Assembly: GCA_945910005.1 (NCBI GenBank)
Contig: OX246746.1
Location: 17,278,995-17,342,994, forward strand
DNA from: Isoperla grammatica
Taxonomy: Eukaryota; Arthropoda; Insecta; Plecoptera; Perlodidae
DNA length: 64,000 nt
Direction: 5' to 3'
Part shown: piece by piece, positions 22,801-30,436 of the stretch
Layout: every line of letters begins with the position of its first letter
Position numbering within the stretch: position 1 is the first letter of the stretch
Position numbers and translations under genes: made by a program
Notes under the pieces: generated by a model
Told to the model about the DNA's origin: nothing
The model's database searches: none
The model's input: only the letters and a program-made list of their open reading frames with translations

Positions 22801-24645
22801 TAAAGTTAAGAAAATAAGTGAAATGTGATCTTGATGAAACAAAACATGGAAGTTGGATCATGTTACCATTTTTTCTACTTTCGGGTCAACAGAAGCTTTT
22901 CAAATGTCACGCACTTGATGGGAAAAGTATGCTAGTGATATCTAGCGTGAAAGAGTTCAAATGCTTGGAATAGTTTCATCGATAATACAGGTTACTTCTA
23001 ATAGACAGATCTTCCATCCATAACACACACAGCGCGGCGCGCTTGGGGGCATGATAATCCATTATAAGCTAGGGTCATGATAATGAGGAGATGGATTTAA
23101 GCCTACCACCCTCCAAGTAGATGCAGGCCTAAGGCGTAGCTTTAGGCCTAAGAAAATATGATTACAAGCTGATGTAAGCTTAGACCTAGGCCTAGGCCTA
23201 GATTCGGACCTGTCAGATGATGGCCACTGGCAATTAGGCTACGCCTGCCCTAGGCTAGATATATTTAATTGTATTTGTATTAAATATGTCTCTCTAGATA
23301 GACGGCTTTGTATCCCCAGGTTTTCCGAGGTTTTTTATGCTGGATTCTACACATATAGCCCCCGTACCTTACAGTTTAGGTTAGGCCTAGGCCTAGGCGT
23401 CACGCCTCGGCCTAGACCTATTAGATTGTATATGCCTACGTAAACTGATTAAACAATGCACAGTAAGAGTATTCATTTTTAGTGTAGGACTGAACTAAAG
23501 CTATTAGCTAAGCCAATACCACAAAATGCTAAGCCCTAAAACCTGTTTGAGGCCTAGGCCTAGCTAGCTAGACAGCCTAGCCTAGAGCCTCCCGATACAC
23601 CTGCTTACATTCCAGGCCCAGGGCTGGGCTGAAGCCGTATAGTTATACTTTCTTGGTTTTACCACATTAAGATTTTTTATGGCGTGTACCTACGCACTCA
23701 ACACTAGCAAACAATTACAAGTATGCTTGCCTAGCCTAGGCCTAGGCCAATACCAAAAGGAGACTTATCTGAACGTCAACTGGAAGGGTAACTTTTATTT
23801 GTGCACATTCTAGGCCTAGATCCACATGAAGATTTTCGAATAAAAGTGGAGCCAAATGTTTCGGCAGACGATAACACTAGTATTAAAAATCTCACCATGG
23901 GCTTCCAATACGTTTGTCAAATCCCTAGAACACGAGATCCCTGAGCCTGTTGTTCACCGCCGTATTAACCAGACACACCATTTTTAGCTATTTTCGGGGC
24001 AGTCGCCGCAACTTAAACGAGCTCCCGAAAATATTTGTGTCGGCAAATTCTTTTGTGCATCCGGTTTCATTGATTCAGAAGCAAGTCAAAAGTTGCGTCC
24101 GCAAGTGGCTATGTGCATGAGGCTCTTTAGAACAAGAAGCCTAGTCATAGGGCTAGGCTAGGTGGCTATGAGACAACAAGCCTAAATCTCATAGGCCTAG
24201 CCTAGGCCTAGGCCTACTGGTCAGACCCCTACATAAATTTACCTCTAAGCTAGGCCTAGGCATAGGGCTAGGCTAGGTGGCTATGAGACAACAAGCCTAA
24301 ATCTCATAGGCCTAGGCCTACTGGTCAGACCCCTACATAACTTTACCTCTAAGCTAGGCCTAGGCCTAGACATAGGCCTGCTGTTAAGTCAAACACACAT
24401 CAAGTTACTTTACTAGGACTTGGTCCAAGGTTGAAACTAACCTAATAGGCCTACCATAGATCTAGGCTCAAGACCTACATTCTTACCATTTTGTCGTTAT
24501 CATGACGGGAGCTTTGTTGAATCATATACGACATCAACGGAAATTCGTCGTGTTTTTCTTCTGGAACCGACACGATACTTAAAACTCGTCCCGTTGTCGT
24601 ACAGGGAACTTTACGTTGACTCTTTTTTAAGTTTTTAGCCATCAT
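10698..24645 (-). CDS. Seven-exon gene for a PPPG-repeat protein, family unknown
   Basis: I do not recognise this gene. The exons are 24642-24487 (an extra in-frame ATG sits at 24645), 20345-20236, 19407-19276, 18680-18529, 17751-17566, 14406-13081 and 11743-10698. Every junction has a GT/AG pair, mostly GTAAGT donors, and all phases agree, giving 3,108 nt, or about 1,035 residues plus a stop. The N-terminal half is polar and charged. Exon 5 carries an aromatic/basic patch (VRYLYLGGPRVPKRW). Exon 6 has four 28-residue repeats, then glutamine/proline-rich sequence and a likely helical end (FQKLIQTFLNLCLELQG). Exon 7 has one more helical stretch and eight PPPG[F/L] repeats. GYF domains (GIGYF, CD2BP2) are known to bind PPPG-phi motifs, so a GYF-recruiting role in mRNA control or splicing is a guess. 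Exon coordinates are read from the sequence; the joined model is inference and a missed exon in the first intron is possible. Confidence 0.72.
11744..13080 (-). other. Intron 6 of the PPPG-repeat gene
   Basis: Donor G|GTAAGT at 13080 and acceptor TTGCAG ending at 11744. It contains one hAT-like inverted end at 11982 (CAGTGGCGTAGCTAGG) without a partner, and a duplicated 80-bp segment at about 12796-12925 (ATAATCCGTGACGA...ACACCTT). Confidence 0.7.
11982..12050 (+). mobile_element. Solo hAT-like terminus
   Basis: CAGTGGCGTAGCTAGG matches the ends of the complete elements at 18871 and 29093. No matching CTACGCCACTG end was found nearby, so this is a truncated or decayed copy and its inner boundary is arbitrary. 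Confidence 0.45.
13081..14406 (-). CDS. Exon 6: four 28-residue repeats and Q/P-rich region
   Basis: Acceptor CATATTTCAG|AATTC and donor TTAATG|GTAAGT; 1,326 nt, fully open. It begins with a basic/aromatic stretch (FKYSSFRRRWKKN), then an acidic segment (NWDDPEDESPKD), then four copies of a DNAKRDPDNSQVTG...HKSFHLT unit. The rest is rich in Q, P and M (MQPQ, PPQMHGG, LPPLQMSQDED) and ends in a probable helix. The four repeats are almost identical in DNA, so the plus-strand frame over them is a shadow. The reading frame upstream of the first ATG (14365) stays open to the acceptor, which supports an internal exon. Confidence 0.78.
13895..14230. repeat. Coding minisatellite, four 84-bp units
   Basis: Four head-to-tail copies of an 84-bp (28-codon) unit lie inside exon 6. 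They differ at only a few bases, for example GTGAAGAGCACC versus GGCCGAGCACC, which suggests recent expansion or ongoing homogenisation. The length keeps the frame. Confidence 0.9.
14918..15145. repeat. (AAAGAG)n microsatellite
   Basis: A purine-only tract of GAGAAA units with GGAAGAG interruptions. It generates long K/R/E frames on one strand and S/F/L frames on the other, none of them real. Confidence 0.95.
15225..16270 (-). pseudogene. LINE (non-LTR retrotransposon) reverse transcriptase relic
   Basis: Read on the minus strand, the pieces follow the order of a non-LTR reverse transcriptase: KKGKKYVLNNYRPMSLLSS near 16230-16170; LLYDLSKASDTIDHQ near 16020, the fingers/palm aspartate block; QYADDTT near 15695, the catalytic YADD box; then HINNIASRL and the typical ILSYAVIFWG C-terminal block near 15250. 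The pieces sit in different frames with stops between them, so the copy is dead. The pattern fits the jockey/CR1-like group, but the clade cannot be settled by eye. It lies in intron 5, in the same orientation as the host gene. Confidence 0.85.
16794..16858. repeat. (ATT)n microsatellite
   Basis: About 21 ATT units inside the MADF-bearing element. Confidence 0.95.
16877..16996 (+). pseudogene. MADF (Myb/SANT-like) domain fragment
   Basis: The 39-residue frame reads W-S-D-E-Q then VHLYREQENLWNVFSPGYKKKF, which has the tryptophan and LW..xSPxYK spacing of MADF domains (known from Adf-1 and from accessory proteins of PIF/Harbinger transposons). It ends after a lysine-rich tract (AAAAAAAAT), probably a frameshifting slip, and the remainder of the domain is not intact. 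It is taken to be a transposon gene remnant. Confidence 0.6.
17566..17751 (-). CDS. Exon 5 of the PPPG-repeat gene
   Basis: Acceptor TTCCTTTAG|AGCCAG and donor CGCAAAG|GTAAAC; 186 nt, entering and leaving one base into a codon. It encodes EPVRYLYLGGPRVPKRWVHQ, then HPDPNRTPMYDSKGNRIF and a charged end (SEKARREKRK). The dense aromatic, basic and proline residues look like a structured binding surface, but no known fold is evident. Confidence 0.72.
18529..18680 (-). CDS. Exon 4 of the PPPG-repeat gene
   Basis: Acceptor TATTTCTAG|CACC and donor GAAAGTG|GTAAGT; 152 nt. The peptide runs STSRVITHLEAQPLP...VRHRQVTKSWKNSRAERFEFPPEES. It joins in phase to exon 3 (AG+C) and exon 5 (G+AG). Confidence 0.7.
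18871..19187. mobile_element. Short hAT-type MITE, 8-bp duplication GGAAAAGG
   Basis: It begins CAGTGGCGTATCC and ends GGATACGCCACTG, and the 8-bp direct repeat GGAAAAGG flanks it on both sides (18863-18870 and 19188-19195), which is diagnostic of hAT insertion. It is 317 bp with no coding sequence. A poly-C tract sits close inside each end. It lies in intron 3 of the PPPG-repeat gene. Confidence 0.9.
19276..19407 (-). CDS. Exon 3 of the PPPG-repeat gene
   Basis: Acceptor AATGCCTAG|TGAAC and donor GGCTAG|GTAAGT; 132 nt. It encodes an acidic, polar stretch (EHLSNPHRILETPTNNSEG...EKLEAVESESRSHETEQPQA). Phases match exon 2 (TT+T) and exon 4 (AG+C). Confidence 0.7.
20236..20345 (-). CDS. Exon 2 of the PPPG-repeat gene
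   Basis: Acceptor TGTTTTTCAG|AGCGAAG and donor CAAATTTT|GTAAGT; 110 nt entering in phase 0. It encodes SEVEDVTSKKGGDGSGRP...TDGDLVFDQI. Phase 0 at the start matches both candidate first exons (24487 and 30966), which also end in phase 0. Confidence 0.65.
20712..20798. mobile_element. 87-bp foldback element with a 9-bp direct repeat
   Basis: Perfect 20-bp arms GTCTACTTGATCTCCGCCTA (20715-20734) and their reverse complement (20775-20794) flank a short loop. The 9-bp sequence CGTTTTACC occurs immediately outside both ends (20703-20711 and 20799-20807). A 9-bp duplication is typical of Mutator-like elements; the assignment is inference. Confidence 0.7.
21157..21353 (+). repeat. Three tandem SINE-like units
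   Basis: Three head-to-tail units of about 70 bp contain AGTGACTCTGCTAGTCGTAAGAGGCGAC(G/A)AAAGGAGA. The GTCGTAAGAGGCGAC word is a common core in invertebrate SINE-like repeats. A diverged single copy is near 33855-33905. Confidence 0.65.
21948..22025. repeat. Inverted repeat AAATGGCGGACTTGCG
   Basis: AAATGGCGGACTTGCG at the left and CGCAAGTCCGCCATTTT at the right form a 16-17 bp hairpin stem around a loop of about 45 bp. AAAATGGCGG is the core of the YY1 consensus, so the stem may double as a binding site. Confidence 0.6.
22320..22690 (+). repeat. Dispersed repeat E, copy 1
   Basis: Shares blocks with 53790-54095, including TATCCGAAAGGACGGTGT, CTAACCTGGACTGCCGAGCAG and GTGGTCACCCATCCACCTCC. 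It is probably a SINE or a fragment of an unknown element. Confidence 0.7.
23829..23990 (+). other. Conserved open segment, frame broken
   Basis: Duplicate of 30262-30436. The plus frame (GAAGATTTTCGAATAAAAGTGG, translating as EDFRIKVEPNVSADDNT) is shifted by a 2-bp deletion relative to the unit 2 copy, which stays open. Function unknown. Confidence 0.35.
24487..24645 (-). CDS. Start exon 1a of the PPPG-repeat gene
   Basis: The minus strand reads ATGATGGCTAAAAAC; the second ATG (24642) is the one shared with exon 1b. It encodes 52 residues from MAKNLKKSQRKVP to SSRHDNDKM and ends at ATG|GTAAGA in phase 0, fitting exon 2. TATCGATA-like sites lie about 100-140 bp upstream. No good acceptor was seen just before it, as expected for a first coding exon. 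Confidence 0.68.
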
Positions 24646-24699
24646 TTAATTCTAGAATCCGACCTAGCTGGAGCAACTTTCTAGGCCTATGTGTCGTAT

Positions 24700-24790
24700 T
24701 ACGACTCACACCGTAGGCTAGGAATGGCGGATTAATATCGATGTTTTGCGGTATCAATATGTGTATCTCGATATTTGTCTATCGATATGG
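24700..24790 (-). promoter_or_regulatory. Putative promoter region of exon 1a with ATCGAT sites
   Basis: AATATCGATG, CTCGATATT and CTATCGATATGG lie 70-150 bp upstream of the start codon. The same cluster is kept upstream of exon 1b. TATCGATA is the DRE/BEAF site of insect core promoters; a role here is inference. Confidence 0.35.
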
Positions 24791-24867
24791 ACACCGAGAT
24801 TTGCCACTGATGGCGCCACTGAAATGACAGGCAGCGCTCCTCGTGGCGCTCGCGAGCAACCCTTGAC

Positions 24868-25745
24868 TAGGGTTGCCAACTATTGAATGTGGAAATACGG
24901 GAATTTCGAAATGGACGTTAAATCTTGAGATAAATAGGTGGCGGGTCGTAGCCACCAAAGGCGAAACAGCATTTTGGGTGCTATAAAAGACCCCAGAAAA
25001 TGAATTAAGAGATTTAATATTCATTGTAAAGGTATACATTTTCTTATGGAATTAATGTTTAGGCCTAATGTGTGAACAGAAATGGCTGAGTGGGTAAACT
25101 GAATGAACTGTTTTGGTTGTTACTTTTTATATTTGTCGAGCGATTTTGCATCTTGCAGCATTTTTCTATCCTTTTTCACAAAATTATAAAATTCTCGACA
25201 CGAAAGAGAATAATTGACAACAACTTGCAACTCAGCTTCAATTAAATTTCTGTTGTCTGACCATTTATTGACCTAATGAAAAAACTCTTTCAACATGAGA
25301 GTTTGAGCCTGGCATACTCAAAACAAAAGTAATCAACTTAACAAAATTAGTCATATTTTGTGTACCACATTCTCTTAAGACATTAACCCATTTTTCATTA
25401 ACATTGACCACCTCTCCCTTTTCCACTGAAGACAGTATAGTGTCTTTGCTTAAACATAAGTCTTCATACATATCTAAATTAATGTGCCCTTCTAGCTTTA
25501 GAACACGGACAGCTAATTGAAGATCACAGTACTTCACTTCTTTTTTAAGAGACAGTGGTGAAAGTTTATTGAAAATGTCTGGTTCACGCGGCGGCGGCGG
25601 CGGCGGGAGTTAACGAAATTTTGTATTTTATAACAAATTCTCAAAATACGGGAAAATCGATTCCCGTGTAGAGTTGATATGGGAAGTGGGAAATTAGTGT
25701 GAAATACGGGATTTCCCGGGAAATACGGGAGAGTTGGCCACCCTA
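24868..25745 (-). mobile_element. hAT element, decayed, duplication CCCTTGAC
   Basis: The ends are TAGGGTTGCCAAC and GTTGGCCACCCTA (near-perfect inverted pair), flanked by the 8-bp direct repeat CCCTTGAC at 24860-24867 and 25746-25753. The interior encodes a transposase C-terminal remnant on the minus strand. At 878 bp it is internally deleted. Poly-triplet GGC occurs at 25590-25605. Confidence 0.88.
25120..25537 (-). pseudogene. hAT transposase C-terminal (dimerisation) remnant
   Basis: The minus frame ends in MPGSNSHVERVFSLGQ, the [S/P]GSNxxVERVFS signature of hAT dimerisation regions. After a frameshift near 25265 the sequence continues WSDNRNLIEAELQ...SCREFYNF to a stop at 25122-25120. 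It is inactive because of the frameshift and the missing catalytic part. Confidence 0.8.
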
Positions 25746-25753
25746 CCCTTGAC

Positions 25754-26475
25754 TGAACAAGTGGATGTCTTCCTATGTAAAAAATGTCAATTTGTTATGA
25801 TTATTTAATTGAATACGACTTTGAAAAATGTTGTGCAGACTATGAATCCACTCAGCCTTTCTCAAAAGGAAACGCCTTATTTAAAGCAGGGCATGTTTTA
25901 AACTTGACTGAAGCTAAAACTGGCACATTTTGCAAAATAAATTCGAAGGTTGTAGGCCTAGGACAGACTTCCGCCATATGAAGTCTGCATTGAGGAACTT
26001 AAAACCTAAAAGTGAACAAGTTATAAATGATGATGAAAATTATGTTCATAGTTGCTAACATTAATTTTAATGGTACTTATGTTTTTTTTATTTTTAACTT
26101 CATTCGTATCATATGCCTAACAGCTGATGAATAGGCCTAGCCCATGGCCTATGACAAAGTAGTAAAAATGTGAAAACTGATATCAGATATGATGGCTAGG
26201 CCTAGGCCCTTACACGCGATGAAGACATACATATCAGGTAGGGCCTAGATAAGTTTAAAATGCAAAGGTGTACGTAAATATTATTTAAAAGGAGACCTGT
26301 CAGTGTCACCTAGACCATAGGTTGCTCCCACGCCCACTCCTCGTTCTGACATAACAACACAATTTGTTCGAATTGAACTGGTCTAGGCTTTATCCATGTA
26401 TGCCATACGTAAACCTTCATAGGCCTAGCCTATGCCTTAAGTAAACAATCAAGAATAATATTATTTTGTAGAGAC
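25754..26475. other. Unit 1-specific sequence with a possible gene fragment
   Basis: The plus frame at 25784-25981 (DYESTQPFSKGNALFKAGHVLNL, in part) has protein-like composition and could be the N-terminal part of a transposon-encoded or SWIM-type protein, but this is not secure. The rest shows nothing recognisable beyond GGCCTAGG words. Confidence 0.3.
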
Positions 26476-26652
26476 CTATGAACATAAGAGGCTGTTGACT
26501 GCCTGTATCCACTTTTCTCGCCTGTCCGCCTCCCAAGGCCTGCCAGGAAAACTGTAAAATGTCACTTCCTCCAAAGTGTTGGAAATGCGCTGTGCGCATC
26601 CTACAATCCAACATGATTTCCTAGAACGTCTACCACTTGTAGTAGCATCCAT
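26476..26652 (-). CDS. THAP-domain N-terminal exon or fragment
   Basis: From ATG at 26652 the minus strand encodes 58 residues containing C-W-I-V-G-C (CxxxxC), then FYSFPGRPWEADRREKWIQAV. The FP and KW[IV]xAV pattern is that of the first half of a THAP C2CH zinc finger; the second C and the H would be on a further exon. A stop follows at 26478. THAP domains occur in host regulators and in P-element transposases. It is present only in unit 1, within the unmatched 2.3 kb, so it may have arrived with an insertion. Confidence 0.55.
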   Translation of the reverse strand: MDATTSGRRSRKSCWIVGCAQRISNTLEEVTFYSFPGRPWEADRREKWIQAVNSLLCS

Positions 26653-27056
26653 TATTTAAACAAATTTAAATTACGTTTAAAATAAACAAGACATAGCACA
26701 ATGTTATACTAACGCCATTTTAACCCGCGCCTAAATCTTTCAGCTAGGAGTTGCTAGATTTCACCGCAAGCCAGCGCTGTAGGTACCAAGGCTCGGTGCC
26801 CATTTGTCTATGTGCAAGAAGCACATGTGGCAAACTTTTAAACCTGTGACGTGTTAGTGTAAGTTTAGTTTAGTTTTAGTTTAGTTTTGGTTTAGTGTAG
26901 TTTAATTGAAGTGTTAGCGTAGTATTTAGTGGTTTAGAAGGCTCTTCGCGGCACCAGATTTCTTAGAATTTTAAATGTTTAAGCATAATGTTTGCTAGCG
27001 TCGACGCCGTTTCTAGTCAAAACTTGAATTTTTTTTTGTGATGTCAAGAATAGACA

Positions 27057-27057
<1 letters not shown>

Positions 27058-27117
<60 letters not shown>
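27058..27117. repeat. (AAT)n microsatellite
   Basis: About 20 AAT units at the right edge of the unit 1-specific segment, directly before the point where similarity to unit 2 resumes. Confidence 0.95.
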
Positions 27118-27121
<4 letters not shown>

Positions 27122-27522
27122 TATATTGGGATATATCATTTGATATCACGTTTCGATATCTTCCGACATATCGGTAAATTTTTCCTAAATATCGATATTT
27201 TGGTAAATCTGCCGATTGGGTCTGCGGTCAAAAATCGCTGTTAAATAAACATTATTGAAATTTCTTCATATTTATTCTAGTAAAAATATCTAGTGAGTTT
27301 AAAAATAATCTAGTAAAATTAAAAATAATCTAGTGTATAAGGTTTTTTTTAGTAGTTTTGATGTTTCAATTTAGTTTATAAGTACAGAAAATGTGTTAAG
27401 TGTTCGAGATGACAGAAGGAAGAAAATTAGTCAGCCATTACAGATCGCCATCTTTGACGACGACGTGCCGGAAGTGTTGCCAACTATGCACTCTAGGTCT
27501 AGGTCACCTAGGTCTAGATTCG

Positions 27523-28178
27523 CAGAGTTGAGAAGGAACTTTCTAAAAGGAACGCGGTCCTTTTTCGGGAACTTTTTAAGGAACGAGTTTTTTTTTTACG
27601 AGAGGAACTTTTAAACCAAAAGTTACAAATTTCGGGTAACTTTTAAAAATAATTCAAAGGTTCCTTTCATCTTTCGTGCCGTTCGTAAAAACCGCCATTG
27701 CCGCATCATTTGAAAACTGATCAAGTTAACTATTTCGCCGCCAGATAGCGGTGAGTGCGACGAAGTTATCAACCACTACAATCAAAACCTTTGATCAAAA
27801 CCACAAAACAATGCAAAACAGCGTGGCGTCCCTTTTATTTAGCTTTAATTTTTACGTTGGGATTTATTTTTTTTTGCATATATATTTGGCACTGTTCAGA
27901 GCCACACAGCCCGCACTGGCCGCACTACAAAATACCTCATGAGTCATTTTATCAATGCGTCTTACTTTTCACGATGACGCGGGACAAAACCCACGACCAA
28001 AATCCTATATTCCAGAGTTTTTCCGCAAAAGGAACTTTTAACCAGGAACTTTTAATATTTGAGGAACTCAAAAAGTTCCTTTTTCTTCTGAGGAACTGTA
28101 ACTTTTCAAAGTTCCTTTTAAAGGCAGAGTAACTTAACTTATAAAAGTTCCCTTTTTTGGGGAACTTACCCAACTCTG
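27523..28178. mobile_element. hAT-type non-autonomous element, duplication TAGATTCG
   Basis: It starts CAGAGTTG and ends CAACTCTG, with TAGATTCG on both sides (27515-27522 and 28179-28186). The outer 200 bp at each end hold many copies of GGAACTTTT(A/T)AA in both orientations, the subterminal repeat layout hAT transposases bind. No transposase was found in the 656 bp. Confidence 0.9.
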
Positions 28179-28364
28179 TAGATTCGGACCTGTCAGATGA
28201 TGGGCCACTGGCAATTAGGCTACGCCTGCCCTAGGCTAGATATATTTATTTGTATTTGTATTAACTATGTCTCTCTAGATAGACGGCTTTGTATCCCCAG
28301 GTTTTTGCGAGGTTTCGTATGCTGGATTCTACACATACAGCTCACATAGCTTATATCTTAGGTT

Positions 28365-28940
28365 ACATATACTCACCTTGACCTAATTACTGTAAACTCA
28401 AACATTCACAATAAAGATACTAGAAACAAAAGTTAACTGAGAGTAAAGCAATGCAACTTAACGAAAAGGCAAAAAGGTTTAGCAGAAAGCGGAATTAGAA
28501 TGTACAATGCTCTCAATTCTAGCTTTAAAGAAATAATCGATGTAAAAAAGTTTAAAAAGCAGTTAAAGAAGCACTATTTATGAGATGCTTCTACTCTGTA
28601 AATGAATATTTTGCAGAACCACTTACACTCTAGGGCTAGGCTAAGTCTAAGAAAACAATACCCTTTTAATACTAGGTTTAATTGTAAGTATATTAGTTTG
28701 TAATAGTACAAATAAATACATTCTAGTAATGTTGTATTAAAGGGGCTAATAATTAATGTATGAATGTAAATGATTAATGTAAATATGAATGCATATTAAT
28801 ATGTAGGCTCATGTATGTTGTAGGTCAAGTATAGTTAATAAGTTCAATATTTGGACATCTCAAAAATTCTGTACATTTCTTAATGTAATTCAAAGAATGT
28901 AAAAGGGGCTTACTTCAATAAATAAATAAAAAATAAATAG
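28365..28940 (+). mobile_element. LINE 3' end, truncated
   Basis: Unit 1 lacks this 570-bp segment. The frame at 28437-28583 ends QKGLAESGIRMYNALNSS...KKFKKQLKKHYL*, the usual C-terminus of jockey/CR1-like reverse transcriptases, followed by a 3' UTR and an AATAAATAAATAAA tail next to the GGCCTAGG junction. It is strongly 5'-truncated, as is common in target-primed insertion. A clean target duplication was not found. Confidence 0.75.
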
Positions 28941-29092
28941 GCCTAGGCCTAGGCGTCACGCCTAGAGCTATTATATTGTATATGCTGATTGAACAATGCA
29001 CAGTAAGAGCACAGAAGAGTATTCATTCTTAGTCTAGGACTGAACTGAAGCTATTAGCTAAGCCAATACCACAAAATGCTAAGCCCTAAAAC

Positions 29093-30020
29093 CAGTGGCG
29101 TAGCCAGTAGGGGGGCAGGGGGGGGGGCGAATGCCCCCCCCCCCCCCGCCTACTTGTGCTGGCACCCCCTAACCATTTAAATTGTTCCACTTTAAGTCCC
29201 AAAAATACATATGTGAAATGATAAATACGTAAATCCTTTGTGACACCTTTGTCCTTTGTCGCCTTTGTAGGTAGCCATGTGCCGCCTATGTTGATAAAAC
29301 CTCCCGCGAAACAGATCATTTTCCAACCGGTGAATGTCGGAGGGGGGGGGGGGGGGAATGAGTGGAGCAAAGTCTTTTGAATTTGACAAAAGTATTGAAT
29401 TTCGTTTTAAATGTAAATAAGTACCATAATAGGGCCTCTTGCTTGACTCAATTACCGACAATCACCAAGGGGCTTAGTGATTGCTTGCTTTATACTGCAA
29501 TCTTCCTGCAGAAGGTGAAAAGCTTAATGTTGACACATTATTGGAATTCTTTCACAATAACGACATGCTAAATGTTTATCCAAATTTGTCCACCTTGTAT
29601 CAAATCTATCTTACTTTACTGGTTAGTACTGCGACGGCTGAGAGAAGTTCAGCAGGATCAAGGCAACAACATACACACGGTGAACCATGTCAGAAGGTCG
29701 TTTATCCAATTTATTATTCTTAAATATTGACAAAATTCTTGTCGAATCACTTGATTTCGAAAACGTGGTAACAAACTTTGCAAACATGAAACCAAGAAGA
29801 AAAAACTGTACAAAGACCGAACTACGAGCGCATTCAAAAAAGGCAATCCTCCGAGCTAAATAAATAAATGTATGTAGGGGCCTATATATGTTGTATACAA
29901 CTATCAAAGAAATAAAATTTGTGTTGTTTTGTAAACTATTTAATATGAGTCGGCGCCCCCTAAAAATTTCCTGCCCCCCCCCCCCCCCCCCTAGACCCAC
30001 AAAACCTGGCTACGCCACTG
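29093..30020 (+). mobile_element. hAT element with transposase remnant, duplication CCTAAAAC
   Basis: CAGTGGCGTAGCCAG at the left, CTGGCTACGCCACTG at the right, and CCTAAAAC directly on both sides (29085-29092 and 30021-30028). Unit 1 carries the unoccupied CCTAAAAC at 23535-23542. The 928-bp copy keeps only the transposase C-terminus. Poly-C/G tracts lie inside both ends. Confidence 0.95.
29481..29863 (+). pseudogene. hAT transposase C-terminal remnant (ZMYM1-like type)
   Basis: The plus strand reads LNVYPNLSTLYQIYLTLLVSTATAERS, then, after a frame change near 29670, MSEGRLSNLLFLNIDKILVE, ending at a stop at 29861-29863. This is the dimerisation region of hAT transposases of the TTF/ZMYM1-like group. 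It is broken and lacks the catalytic domain. Confidence 0.88.
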
Positions 30021-30253
30021 CCTAAAACCTGTTTGAGGCCTAGGCCTAGCTAGCCTAGAGCCTCCCGATACGCCTGCTTACATTCCAGGCCTAGGACTGG
30101 GTTGAAGCCATAGTTATACTTTCTTGGTTTTACCACATTTAGATTTGTTATGGCGTGTACCTAGGCAATCAACACTAGCAAAAAATGTACAAGTATGCTT
30201 GCCTAGGCCTAGGCCAATACCAAAAGGAGCAACTGGAAGGGTAACTTCTACTT

Positions 30254-30436
30254 GTGCACATTCTAAATACACATGAATATCTTCGAATAAAAGTGGAGCC
30301 AAATGTTTCGGCAGACGATAACACTAGAGTATTAAAAATCTCACCATGGGCTTCCAATACATTTGTCCAATACCTAAAACACGAGATCCCTGAGCCTGTT
30401 GTTCACCGCCGTATTAACCAGGGCTGCAAATTTTAG
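30254..30436 (+). other. Open segment conserved between duplication units
   Basis: A frame with protein-like composition (RIKVEPNVSADDNTRVLKI...HEIPEPVVHRRINQ), open here but broken by 2 bp in unit 1. It could be an old exon or element fragment. No splice sites were convincing. Confidence 0.3.

Larger units (their letters stand above)
23180..27498. repeat. Tandem duplication, unit 1
   Basis: The start (TAGATTCGGACCTGTCAGATGATGG), the middle (ACACGAGATCCCTGAGCCTGTTG) and the end (CGGAAGTGTTGCCAACTATGC) align in order with unit 2 at 27499-31562. The breakpoint falls in CCTAGG/CTAGGTCTAGG low-complexity DNA. This unit holds start exon 1a and about 2.3 kb (24785-27105) absent from unit 2. Confidence 0.88.
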
